Of a stretch of DNA of 64,000 nucleotides, positions 35,155 to 42,609 are shown piece after piece. The stretch spans positions 248,001 to 312,000 of the forward strand of contig CAVUSI010000001.1 in NCBI GenBank assembly GCA_963744115.1. Reading direction: 5' to 3'. The translations under genes were made by a program, and so were the position numbers. Each line of letters starts with the position of its first letter. Within the stretch, counting starts at the first letter, position 1. The DNA comes from Chersky-267 sp963744115 (GTDB lineage Bacteria > Chloroflexota > Limnocylindria > Limnocylindrales > CSP1-4). Under the pieces are notes generated by a model. That model saw nothing but the letters and a program-made list of their open reading frames with translations, had not been told where the DNA came from and ran no database searches.

Positions 35155-35829
35155 GTGCTCGAATTCATCGACAAGATCGTCATCCCGTTCCTCGACCAGC
35201 TGTACGGCGCGGTCGGGTATCTCGGCGTGTTCATCGCCATGACGATCGAGTCCGCGATGATCCCACTCCCGTCGGAGCTGATCCTGCCCTTCGCCGGATT
35301 CCTCGTGTCGGACCCCAGCAAGATCGAGCCGATCAGCGGCGGCCAGTGGAACTACTGGATCGTCGTGGTCGTCGCGACCCTCGGGAACACCTGCGGCTCA
35401 CTGATCGCCTACGCCATCGGCGCCTGGGGCGGGCGGCCGTTCCTCGAGCGGTACGGCAAGTACATCCTGATCCGCCCGCACGACATCGAGCTGGCGGAGC
35501 GGTTCTTCGCCCGGTGGGGCGCCCAGACCGCGTTCTTCAGCCGGCTCCTCCCGATCGTCCGGACGTTCATCAGCTTCCCGGCCGGGGTCGCCCGGATGAA
35601 CCTTCCGAAGTTCATCGTCTACTCGACGGCGGGCGCGTTCGTCTGGTCGATGGTCCTGGTCTACGCGGGCACGGTCCTCGGCGCGAACTGGACCCAGATC
35701 CGCCACGCTCTCCAGCCGTTCGACCTGCTCATCGCGGCCGTGATCGGAGGCGGGATCCTGCTGTTCCTGTGGATCCACCTCGGCCGGCCGGGACTGCGCC
35801 GGGACGCGGATCCGCCTGCCGCCGACTGA
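35155..35829 (+). CDS. DedA/SNARE-associated family membrane protein
   Basis: 224 aa. DedA proteins are polytopic inner-membrane proteins, some of which flip phospholipids or undecaprenyl phosphate carriers. Family hallmarks are AMTIESAMIPLPSELILPFAGFLV with the Glu in a re-entrant loop, TLGNTCGSLIAYAIGAWGG, and FFSRLLPIVRTFISFPAGVARM, which carries the conserved Arg residues. The GTG at 35155 has GGAGCGAG upstream. The specific lipid is not inferable. Confidence 0.9.
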   Translation: MLEFIDKIVIPFLDQLYGAVGYLGVFIAMTIESAMIPLPSELILPFAGFLVSDPSKIEPISGGQWNYWIVVVVATLGNTCGSLIAYAIGAWGGRPFLERYGKYILIRPHDIELAERFFARWGAQTAFFSRLLPIVRTFISFPAGVARMNLPKFIVYSTAGAFVWSMVLVYAGTVLGANWTQIRHALQPFDLLIAAVIGGGILLFLWIHLGRPGLRRDADPPAAD

Positions 35830-35880
35830 CGCTCGGGTCGGACCGCCGCGGTCCGCTGCGCTTCAGCGGTCCGCAGCGCC

Positions 35881-37149
35881 TCAGCGGTCGCGCTCCTCGG
35901 GCGGCTTGACGGCGCGGAACGACCGCCAGACCAGCAGGTCGTAGACGATCTTCAGGCCACCCGCAATGTAGAACGGGACGGCCGCGTAATACGCGCTGGC
36001 GACGAGCGGCGCCGAGAGCGCCGGGGACAGGGCGGCCCCCGTGGTCCGGGCGATCCCGGTCACGCCGGCGGCCGCCGAACGCTCGTCCGGGTCGACGACC
36101 GCCATGACGTACGACTGTCGGGTCGGCACATCCATCTGGCTCAGGCTGTAGCGCAGGAGCAGGACGAGGATCGCCAGCGGCAGGTTCGGCATGACCGGGA
36201 CGAGGATGAGCAGGACGTTCGACGGCAGGTGGGTGAACACCATCGTGTTGATCAGCCCGATGCGACCGGCGATCCGGGCGGCCGACAGGCTCGATACCGC
36301 CGCCAGCAGGTTGGCCCCGAAGAAGATCAGCCCGAGGAGGCCCGGCTCCACCCCGTACTGCAGGTTGAACCAGTAGGCCATCAGGCTCTGCGGGACGAAA
36401 CCTCCGGCAAAGGCGTCGATCGAGAACAGCGCCGACAGCCGCAGGACGACGCCCTTGGACCGGCCAAGCCCGAGCCGGCGCCGGATCTCGCCCGGCCGCC
36501 ACTCGCGCGGCGGCGCCTCGATCCGCGGGCCCAGCCGGGCGAAGACCAGGGCCATCGCGAGCCCGACGAGGGCGTAGCCGACCACGATCACGCGGTAGGC
36601 GTCCGCGGGTGCCATCCCGGTGCGGATGAGCGTGCCGCTGACGAGCCCCGCTCCGAGGGCGCCCGATGCGGTGGCGACATAGCCGGCGACGTTGTACCAG
36701 GCGAAGGTCGCGGTCCGGCGCGCGTCGCCGACCGCCTGGCTCAGCGCGGACTGCTCGACAGCGAGGAACGGCCCGACCTCGTTGCCTGTCGGGCTGAGCA
36801 CGCCGATCGTCCCGGCGAGGATGAGGAGCGGCACCCAGCTGGTGAGCGCGAAGACCACGCCCGCGACGACCATCAGGATGGAGCCGGCGACGAGCACCTT
36901 CCGGCGGCCGAGACGGTCCGCGTTCGTGGTCAGCCAGAGCGAGATGACCGTGTCGCCGACGAGGGTGAGCGTCAGGACGATCCCGATGGTGATCGGATCG
37001 AGCCCGATCGCCGCCAGGTACAGGACGAGGACGACGGCGAGGAAGCCGTACCCGAACATCCGCATGACCCGCGTCGCGAACAGCAGGCGCCCGTCGCGGT
37101 CGAGGCCGCGCAGGCTGGCGATCAGGCCGGCGTCGACGGGCTCGGTCAT
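35881..37149 (-). CDS. MFS transporter
   Basis: 422 aa, 12 predicted helices. The loop after helix 2 reads TTNADRLGRRKVLVAG (about 73-88), a clear MFS signature A. Charged central loop (IEAPPREWRPGEIRRRLGLGRSKG). I cannot assign a substrate; the motif VDPDERSAAAGVTGIARTTGAALSP late in the protein is found in a broad group of multidrug and sugar-efflux relatives. The ATG (37149) overlaps the stop of the phosphatase gene by 4 bp, so the two are co-translated. Confidence 0.85.
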   Translation of the reverse strand: MTEPVDAGLIASLRGLDRDGRLLFATRVMRMFGYGFLAVVLVLYLAAIGLDPITIGIVLTLTLVGDTVISLWLTTNADRLGRRKVLVAGSILMVVAGVVFALTSWVPLLILAGTIGVLSPTGNEVGPFLAVEQSALSQAVGDARRTATFAWYNVAGYVATASGALGAGLVSGTLIRTGMAPADAYRVIVVGYALVGLAMALVFARLGPRIEAPPREWRPGEIRRRLGLGRSKGVVLRLSALFSIDAFAGGFVPQSLMAYWFNLQYGVEPGLLGLIFFGANLLAAVSSLSAARIAGRIGLINTMVFTHLPSNVLLILVPVMPNLPLAILVLLLRYSLSQMDVPTRQSYVMAVVDPDERSAAAGVTGIARTTGAALSPALSAPLVASAYYAAVPFYIAGGLKIVYDLLVWRSFRAVKPPEERDR

Positions 37150-37820
37150 CCCCAGGGTGTCGTGCCGGGGGCCCGCAGGTGGGCCGTATCGTTGAGCAGG
37201 AGGATGCGGGCGTCCGCCGGGCCGACGCCGTGCTCGAACCGGAGCACCGTCAGGTTCGCCTGGTCCTGGCTGAACCGGCGGCGATACTCGCGAACCGGGA
37301 TCCCGGTCGCGACACAGACCAGGACGCGGTTGAACGAGCTGTGGGCCACCGCGAGGACCGGCCGCTCGTGGGGCGTGCCCGTCCGCCGATCGTGCCAGTC
37401 GATCAGATCGACCAGGAACGCCCGGGCCCGGATCGCGACATCGTCGCCGGACTCGCCGCCCGGACAGGCGATGGTCGCCGGGTCGACCTCCCAGGCGGTC
37501 CTCGCCGCCTCGTCCGCCTGGTCGATCTGCTCGTAGGTGAGGCCCTCCCACGCGCCGTAGTCCATCTCGGCCAGCCGCCGGTCGATCTCCGCGGAAGGAT
37601 GGTCGGGGAGGGACGAGCCGACGATGGCGGCCGTCTCCTTGGCACGCAGCAGCGGGCTGACGACCATCCGCTCGAAGGCGACGCCCGCCAAGCGCCCTCC
37701 CAGCGCCTCCGCCTGGCGGCAACCTTCCTCGGACAGGCCGATGTCGATCCGCTGGCCGAGATGCTGCTCGGGCAGCGACCGGTCGGTCAGACCGTGACGG
37801 GTCAGGACGAGGGTGAGCAT
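37146..37820 (-). CDS. Histidine phosphatase (phosphoglycerate mutase-like) family protein
   Basis: 224 aa. The catalytic motif is LTRHGLTDRS with the phospho-accepting His9; Arg in SPLLRAKETA, Glu in EMDYGAWEG, and the second His in VAHSSFNRVL complete the family site. Members include cofactor-dependent phosphoglycerate mutase, alpha-ribazole phosphatase and broad phosphatases. The two residues that define true mutases cannot be judged here. First gene of a two-gene operon with the MFS transporter. Confidence 0.87.
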   Translation of the reverse strand: MLTLVLTRHGLTDRSLPEQHLGQRIDIGLSEEGCRQAEALGGRLAGVAFERMVVSPLLRAKETAAIVGSSLPDHPSAEIDRRLAEMDYGAWEGLTYEQIDQADEAARTAWEVDPATIACPGGESGDDVAIRARAFLVDLIDWHDRRTGTPHERPVLAVAHSSFNRVLVCVATGIPVREYRRRFSQDQANLTVLRFEHGVGPADARILLLNDTAHLRAPGTTPWG

Positions 37821-37867
37821 CGAGGCGAGTCTATCTGCCAGAATGCCGCTGGAGGTAGCATCGGACG

Positions 37868-38083
37868 ATGAGCGACCCTCATGCGAGCGACCCGCCGATG
37901 GCCGGCGGGCCCCACGGGCTCGAGGACCACGGTGAGGACCACGGCCACGACGACCACGCGCACGCCGACGAGGCGCTCGGCCCGATCGACTGGCCGGCCT
38001 ACGGCGCCGGGGTGCTCGGCCTCGTGCTCGGCCTCGTGATCACCTGGGCGTTCGTGCTGTCGAAGGTCGTCGCCTCGACCTAG
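37868..38083 (+). CDS. Small His-rich single-pass membrane protein
   Basis: 71 aa. The N-terminal 35 residues contain seven His and nine acidic residues (HGEDHGHDDHAHADE core). One membrane helix follows (about 46-66), rich in Gly, Leu and Val. It then ends in KVVAST. The His/Asp cluster is a plausible low-affinity metal-binding tail for Zn, Ni or Cu. No family recognised. It is divergent from the phosphatase and converges on fhs. Confidence 0.65.
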   Translation: MSDPHASDPPMAGGPHGLEDHGEDHGHDDHAHADEALGPIDWPAYGAGVLGLVLGLVITWAFVLSKVVAST

Positions 38084-38097
38084 ATCATCGCCTCGAC

Positions 38098-39804
38098 CTA
38101 GAACAGCCCGACGATGTTGCCGTCGGCGTCGATGTCGATGTTCTCTCCGCCCGGTCGCGACGGCAGGCCCGGCATCGTCCGCATCTCGCCGCACAGCGGG
38201 GTGATGAAGCCGGCGCCGGCGGACAGCCGGACCTCGCGGACCGGCAGGGTGAACCCGGTCGGGCGCCCCTTCAGGTTGGCGTCGTGGCTGAGCGAGTACT
38301 GGGTCTTGGCCATGCAGATCGGGAGGTGGCCGTAGCCCATGTCCTCGTACTGCTTGAGGGCCTTCGCGGCGGCCGGCTGGTACTCCACGCCTGCCGCCCC
38401 GTAGATCCGGGTGGCGATCGCCTCGATCTTTTCCCGCAAGGGGGCCTCGTCGGGGTACAGGAACCGGAACTCGGGGGCTCCGGCCTCGGCCGCCGACCAA
38501 ACCGCTCGGGCCAGCGCCTCGGCACCGCGGCCGCCCTCGGCCCAGTGGGTGGTCACGACCGCGTCGCGGGCGCCCGCCGCCAGCGACACCTCCTGGATCG
38601 CGGCGACCTCGGCCGGCGTGTCGGTCGGGAAGGCGTTGATCGCGACGACGACCGGGACGTTGTATTCCGAGACGTTCTCGATCTGCTTGGCCAGGTTCTG
38701 TGCACCGTTCCGGACCGCGTCGACGTTCTCGACGGCGAGGAGCGGGTCGAGCGGCTTGCCGGCGACGATCTTGCCGACCCCGCCGTGCATCTTCAGGGCG
38801 CGGATCGTGGCGACGACGACCGCCGCGTCCGGGCGCAGACCCGAGGCCCGGCATTTGATGTCGAAGAACTTCTCGGCCCCCATGTCCGCACCGAACCCGG
38901 CCTCGGTGCAGACCGCGTCGTTCGTCGCCAGCGCGAGCCGGTCGGCCAGGATCGAGTTGTTGCCGTGGGCGATGTTGGCGAACGGACCACAGTGGACGAA
39001 CGCCGGTCCGCCCTCGAGGGTCTGGAGCAGGTTCGGCTTGATGGCGTCGACCAGGAGGACCGTCATCGCCCCGGCGACCTTGAGGTCCTCGGCCGTGACG
39101 GGCGTCCCATCCGTCCGTTGCGCGAGGACGATCCGCCCGAGCCGAGCTCGGAGGTCGGCCAGATCGCGGGCGAGGGCGAGGACCGCCATCACCTCGCTGG
39201 CGACGGTGATCACCGTCTCGGTCTCGCGCGGCACGCCGTTCTCGCGTCCGCCCAGACCGATGACCATCTTGCGGAGCGCCCGGTCGCTGATATCGACGAC
39301 GCGCGGCCAGGTGATCGTGAACGGGTCGATCCCGAGCGGGTTCTTGTGATGGAGGCTGTTGTCGATGAATGCCGCAGCCAGGTTATGGGCGGCTCCGATC
39401 GCGTGGACGTCGCCGGTCAGGTGGAGGTTGAAGTCCTCCATCGGGATGACCTGGCTGTAGCCTCCACCGGCCGCACCGCCTTTGATCCCGAAGACCGGTC
39501 CGAGGGACGGCTGTCGGATGGCGACCGCCGCCCGCTTGCCGATCCGGTTGAGCCCCTGGGCCAGGCCGACCGTCGTGGTCGACTTGCCCTCGCCGAGCGG
39601 CGTCGGCGTGATCGCGGTCACCAGGATGTACTTCCCGCGCGGGTTGGCAGCCTCGAGCCGTTCGATCGCCTTGAGGCTGACCTTGGCCTTCGTCGGCCCG
39701 TACAGCTCGATCTCGTCGTCGACCAGTCCGAGGTCGGCGGCGACCGCCGAGATCCGGCGCGGCTGGACGGACCGGGCGATCTCGAGGTCGGACGGGAAGG
39801 TCAT
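38098..39804 (-). CDS. fhs: Formate-tetrahydrofolate ligase
   Basis: Interconverts formate + THF + ATP and 10-formyl-THF. 568 aa. The ATP-binding loop TPLGEGKSTTTVGLAQGL is at about residues 67-84, followed by RQPSLGPVFGIKGGAAGGGYSQVIPMEDFNLHLTGD, the classic Fhs block. FFDIKCRASGL and the C-terminal GEMRTMPGLPSRPGGENIDID are also intact. In the direction of histidine breakdown it would release formate and make ATP; in the other it feeds one-carbon units to biosynthesis. It is followed upstream by folD and fchA in one operon. Confidence 0.97.
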   Translation of the reverse strand: MTFPSDLEIARSVQPRRISAVAADLGLVDDEIELYGPTKAKVSLKAIERLEAANPRGKYILVTAITPTPLGEGKSTTTVGLAQGLNRIGKRAAVAIRQPSLGPVFGIKGGAAGGGYSQVIPMEDFNLHLTGDVHAIGAAHNLAAAFIDNSLHHKNPLGIDPFTITWPRVVDISDRALRKMVIGLGGRENGVPRETETVITVASEVMAVLALARDLADLRARLGRIVLAQRTDGTPVTAEDLKVAGAMTVLLVDAIKPNLLQTLEGGPAFVHCGPFANIAHGNNSILADRLALATNDAVCTEAGFGADMGAEKFFDIKCRASGLRPDAAVVVATIRALKMHGGVGKIVAGKPLDPLLAVENVDAVRNGAQNLAKQIENVSEYNVPVVVAINAFPTDTPAEVAAIQEVSLAAGARDAVVTTHWAEGGRGAEALARAVWSAAEAGAPEFRFLYPDEAPLREKIEAIATRIYGAAGVEYQPAAAKALKQYEDMGYGHLPICMAKTQYSLSHDANLKGRPTGFTLPVREVRLSAGAGFITPLCGEMRTMPGLPSRPGGENIDIDADGNIVGLF

Positions 39805-39816
39805 CGTGACGGACTC

Positions 39817-40710
39817 CTAGGCTGGCGCGCCGTCCGCCTGGGCGACGGCAGCTCGGACGAGATGGGTCAGGAGGATCGCGTTGGTGACCGGGCCGACGCC
39901 GCCGGGGACGGGTGTGATCGCACCGGCCACGCTCCTCGCGCTTTCCATGTCGACGTCGCCGACGATCGCGTCGCCGACCACGTTGATTCCGACGTCGACC
40001 ACGACCGCGCCCGGACGGAGCATCGACCCAGTGATCAGGCCGGGTCGCCCCGCCGCCACGACAAGGATCTCGGCCCGGCGGACGTGGGCGGCCAGGTCGA
40101 CCGTCTTCGAGTGGCAGACGGTGACGGTAGCGTTCTCGCGAACGAGCATGAAGGCCGCCGGCATGCCGACGACGTTGGACCGACCGACCACGACGGCCTC
40201 TCGGCCCGCGATCGGGACGTCGTAGCGATGGAGCATCTCGATCGCGGCGTGGGCTGTGGCGGGGAGGAAGCCCTCGTACCCGAGGCGAAGGAGCCCCGCA
40301 TTCAGCGGATGGATCCCGTCGATGTCCTTGGCCGGGTCGATCGTGTCGATGATCGTCCGCAACCGGACGCTCGGCGGGAGCGGCATCTGGACGATGATCC
40401 CGGCGACGAGCGGGTCGTCATTCAGCGCCGCGATCGCAGCCGCGACGCGCGTCTCGAGGGCCCCTTCGGCCGTGTCGGTGCCGTCGCTCTCGATCTCGAC
40501 CAGCCGCCCACCGATCCCGGCCGCCTCGCACGCCTTGAGGATCTGGCGGAGGTACACCGCGGACGGAGCGTCGCGACCGACGAGCACGATGGCAAGGGTC
40601 GGAGCGTAGCCGCGCCGGGCCACGAAGGCGGCGATATCGTCACGGACGGAAGCCCGGATCTCGGCCGCCACCGGGGCGCCGAGAAGGAGTCGCGCCTGGG
40701 CGTCGGTCAC
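39817..40710 (-). CDS. folD: Methylenetetrahydrofolate dehydrogenase / methenyl-THF cyclohydrolase
   Basis: 297 aa, bifunctional enzyme of the one-carbon pathway. The cyclohydrolase lysine is kept in YLRQILKACEAAG; GIIVQMPLP, KDIDGIHPLNAGLL, the NADP loop VVGRSNVVGMPAAFML and the ending TPVPGGVGPVTNAILLTHLV are the standard FolD blocks. The ATG start is right before DAQARLLLGAPVAAEI. It converts methenyl-THF from FchA into 10-formyl-THF for Fhs, so the three neighbours act in sequence. Spacing to its neighbours is 12 and 5 bp. Confidence 0.96.
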   Translation of the reverse strand: MTDAQARLLLGAPVAAEIRASVRDDIAAFVARRGYAPTLAIVLVGRDAPSAVYLRQILKACEAAGIGGRLVEIESDGTDTAEGALETRVAAAIAALNDDPLVAGIIVQMPLPPSVRLRTIIDTIDPAKDIDGIHPLNAGLLRLGYEGFLPATAHAAIEMLHRYDVPIAGREAVVVGRSNVVGMPAAFMLVRENATVTVCHSKTVDLAAHVRRAEILVVAAGRPGLITGSMLRPGAVVVDVGINVVGDAIVGDVDMESARSVAGAITPVPGGVGPVTNAILLTHLVRAAVAQADGAPA

Positions 40711-40715
40711 CGCCG

Positions 40716-41387
40716 TCAGGGGATCGACGTCGACAGCGGGGCCCGGGCCTCGCCGGATGCGACGACCTCACGGATCCGGCGCGCGGTCGACGCGACCTCA
40801 GTCAGCAGCCGGTCCACCCGGGCGGACATGTCGGCGGCGAACGCCTCGTCACCGACCGACGGCAGGTTGACCAGGACGTTGGCGGCCGCGCCCTGGGCCG
40901 CCGCTTCCCCGAGAAGGCTGGCGACGCCCAGGTCGCTGGCGGCGTTGACGTTGCTCCGGCCGGCCAGCATGTCCGCCGCCTCGACCAGCTCGAGGCAGGC
41001 CTCGACACAGGCCATCGGAACCTCGGATGCGACCCGGGCGGCGGCGGCCAGCGCGGCCGACCGGGCCACGCGCTCCTCGTCGGTGTCTTTGGGCAGCTTG
41101 AGCGCTGCGGCGAACCCGGCGTAGGCGTCCGAATCGCGGTCCGCCAGCGTCAGGAAGCGATCGACGAGCTCTCGCCCGCGGGCGCTGGCGCTGGCGAGCG
41201 TGGCCGCGTGAGCGGCGTATCTCGGCCGATCGGCCGACAGGGCGGCGACCATCGCGACAAGTCCTGCGCCGAGCGATGCCGCGACCGCGGACGCACTCCC
41301 GCCGCCGGGCACAGGTGCCGCCGACGCGAGCTCCTCGGCGAAGTCGCCGAGGGTCAGGTCGCGGAATCGTTGCGAGCCGGTCTCCAC
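40716..41387 (-). CDS. fchA: Formimidotetrahydrofolate cyclodeaminase
   Basis: 223 aa. It converts 5-formimino-THF to methenyl-THF plus ammonia. The signature is LTLGDFAEELASAAPVPGGGSASAVAASLGAGLVAMVAAL (about residues 11-50), with the PVPGGGSA loop as in the cyclodeaminase half of FTCD. The later SNVNAASDLGVASLLGEAAAQGAAANVLVNL helix pair is also conserved. First gene of the fchA-folD-fhs operon. With ftcD at 26.5-27.4 kb it completes the disposal of the formimino group from histidine. Confidence 0.93.
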   Translation of the reverse strand: METGSQRFRDLTLGDFAEELASAAPVPGGGSASAVAASLGAGLVAMVAALSADRPRYAAHAATLASASARGRELVDRFLTLADRDSDAYAGFAAALKLPKDTDEERVARSAALAAAARVASEVPMACVEACLELVEAADMLAGRSNVNAASDLGVASLLGEAAAQGAAANVLVNLPSVGDEAFAADMSARVDRLLTEVASTARRIREVVASGEARAPLSTSIP

Positions 41388-41510
41388 CCGTCGATTGTAG
41401 ACGTCGGGACGCTCCCGCCGGACGAATGCGGTACCGGCGCACTCGTCCGGCGAGGGTCCCTTCGCGAGCGGCGCCCGGGAGGAGGCGGCCCGCCGCGACC
41501 GCTAGAGGCG

Positions 41511-41780
41511 TCAGGCGGCTGGTCGTTCCTCGTCCAGGCCCTCGATCGTCCAGCGTCGCGATCGATGCTGGTAGCTCAGGGCGACGCGTGCCCGCGGCGT
41601 CACCACCTCGAAGACCGTCCTCGGCCCGACCGCGATCGGATAGGCCGAGTCCTCGTGCCGGACCGCCGCCAGCGACGTGACCGCCAGGCGCTCGTCGCCC
41701 CAGGTGATCTCTCGCGGGCGACCGTCGAACCAGTCGGTCCTGACGCGCACGTCGGTGGGTTCCATCCGGATCATCGCCAT
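41511..41780 (-). CDS. DUF6504-like small protein under LexA control
   Basis: 89 aa from the ATG at 41780, which has AAGGAG 8 nt upstream; an ATG at 41810 would add ten residues. The core (VRVRTDWFDGRPREITWGDERLAV, ALSYQHRSRRWTIEGLDEE) matches my recollection of the DUF6504 family, a small protein found near SOS-regulated DNA-polymerase genes in high-GC Gram-positives. The two LexA boxes upstream (41837-41884) and dinB nearby support a damage-response role. The biochemical function is unknown. Confidence 0.75.
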   Translation of the reverse strand: MAMIRMEPTDVRVRTDWFDGRPREITWGDERLAVTSLAAVRHEDSAYPIAVGPRTVFEVVTPRARVALSYQHRSRRWTIEGLDEERPAA

Positions 41781-41836
41781 CTCGTCGGCTCCTTCTTCGG
41801 CAGCGACCATGTCGTCGGCCGGGGCACGTCGGCGAC

Positions 41837-41891
41837 AGAACGTCTGTTCACTTCGAGCCTGACAGTAGACCGAACACCTGTTCGATGTCAA
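41837..41891 (-). promoter_or_regulatory. SOS promoter with two LexA boxes
   Basis: On the minus strand TTGACA (41891-41886) and TACTGT (41867-41862) are 18 bp apart. The spacer holds a perfect LexA box, CGAAC-ACCT-GTTCG on the plus strand (41871-41884). A second box, GAAC-GTCT-GTTC (41838-41849), lies just downstream, 34 bp centre to centre. Both match the CGAAC-N4-GTTCG consensus of Bacillus and mycobacteria. It drives the DUF6504-like gene. Confidence 0.8.
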
Positions 41892-41962
41892 GACCCTGGC
41901 TGGATGCTCGGCGGACGCTGTGACACCTCGGTTGTCACGACCTGCCGGGCCCCGTGTCTGTT

Positions 41963-42606
41963 GATGCGACTCGCCGCATCGCCTCGGCTGGGGCTCTGTG
42001 GCGAGTGATGCGACTCGGCGCATCGCGTGCGATCGCGATCCTGAGCTCATCGCGATGCGAATTGGCGCATCGACAGGGTCTGCTCCGGGTGGCGCCAGGC
42101 GATGCCCTCGAGATCCGCCGGATGATCGCGCGTGAAGACGTTCGTGGTGAGATCCGCTCCATGGTCACGCCGCACCTGCGAGACGCGCGAGACGAGATGG
42201 CGGTCAGGGCGATCGGTCGAGCCTTCCGCCGGGCGAGAGCCCGACACCGCCTTTCGCAGCACTCCCTGGCCGCCATGAGCGGGGTCCCGCAGTCGACGAT
42301 CTCACGTCTCGAGACAGGAAGCCGCCCGAGCATCCGCGTCGCCCACCTCGCGAAGCTCGTCGCGATCGTCGGCCGGGTCACCATCGAGGGATACGACGAG
42401 CGGTGATGCGCCGAGTCGCATCGACCGGAGAGCACCCGACCTCCCACCGGACCCGCGTCGGACGCTGATGCGCCGAGCTGCATCACCGACGGGGGACGAC
42501 CACCGGACGGCCGCGGTGGCGCCAAGCGATGCGCCGAGTCGCATCACCGACGGGGGACGACCACCGGACGGCCGCGGTGGCGCCAAGCGATGCGCCGAGT
42601 CGCATC
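41963..42606. repeat. Seven copies of an 18-bp palindrome GATGCG-N6-CGCATC
   Basis: Copies are at 41963-41980, 42007-42024, 42054-42071, 42405-42422, 42467-42484 (one end altered), 42528-42545 and 42589-42606. The first three lie upstream of the HTH gene with central ACTCG(C/G) or AATTGG; the last four lie downstream, mostly as the exact reverse complement of copy 2. Copy 4 overlaps the HTH stop and copy 7 overlaps the dinB stop. They look like binding sites of a dimeric regulator, presumably the HTH protein between them. Confidence 0.85.
42122..42406 (+). CDS. Small XRE-type helix-turn-helix protein
   Basis: 94 aa from the ATG at 42122. Earlier in-frame starts (GTG 41954, ATG 42008, GTG 42089) would put the palindromes inside the coding region, so I prefer the late start, but no strong ribosome-binding site decides it. 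The C-terminal half is a lambda-repressor-like HTH: FRRARARHRLSQHSLAAMSGVPQSTISRLETGSRPSIRVAHLAKLVAIVG, with recognition helix around SQSTISRLE-like PQSTISRLE. The N-terminal half is charged and helical. It has no partner domain. The seven flanking palindromes make autoregulation likely. Confidence 0.75.
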   Translation: MIAREDVRGEIRSMVTPHLRDARDEMAVRAIGRAFRRARARHRLSQHSLAAMSGVPQSTISRLETGSRPSIRVAHLAKLVAIVGRVTIEGYDER

Positions 42607-42609
42607 ACC
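42467..42609. repeat. 61-bp tandem repeat, 2.3 copies
   Basis: Units 42467-42527 and 42528-42588 are almost identical, and a third begins at 42589 and stops after about 21 bp at the end of dinB. Each unit starts with the GATGCG-N6-CGCATC palindrome and continues with a G/C-rich segment that includes CCACCGGACGGCCGCGGTGG, itself partly palindromic. Recent tandem duplication is the likely origin. Confidence 0.9.

Noticed and set aside
32502..35909. A 1135-codon plus-strand frame
   Set aside because: It is antisense to the GNAT and hutH genes and has the Arg/Asp/Gly-rich composition of a GC-rich shadow frame.
38284..41124. A 946-codon plus-strand frame
   Set aside because: Antisense shadow of fhs, folD and fchA, all of which have complete family motifs.
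42405..42609. Repeats that might be a CRISPR array
   Set aside because: The units are contiguous 61-bp tandem copies with identical, not variable, sequence between the palindromes, and no cas gene is present.
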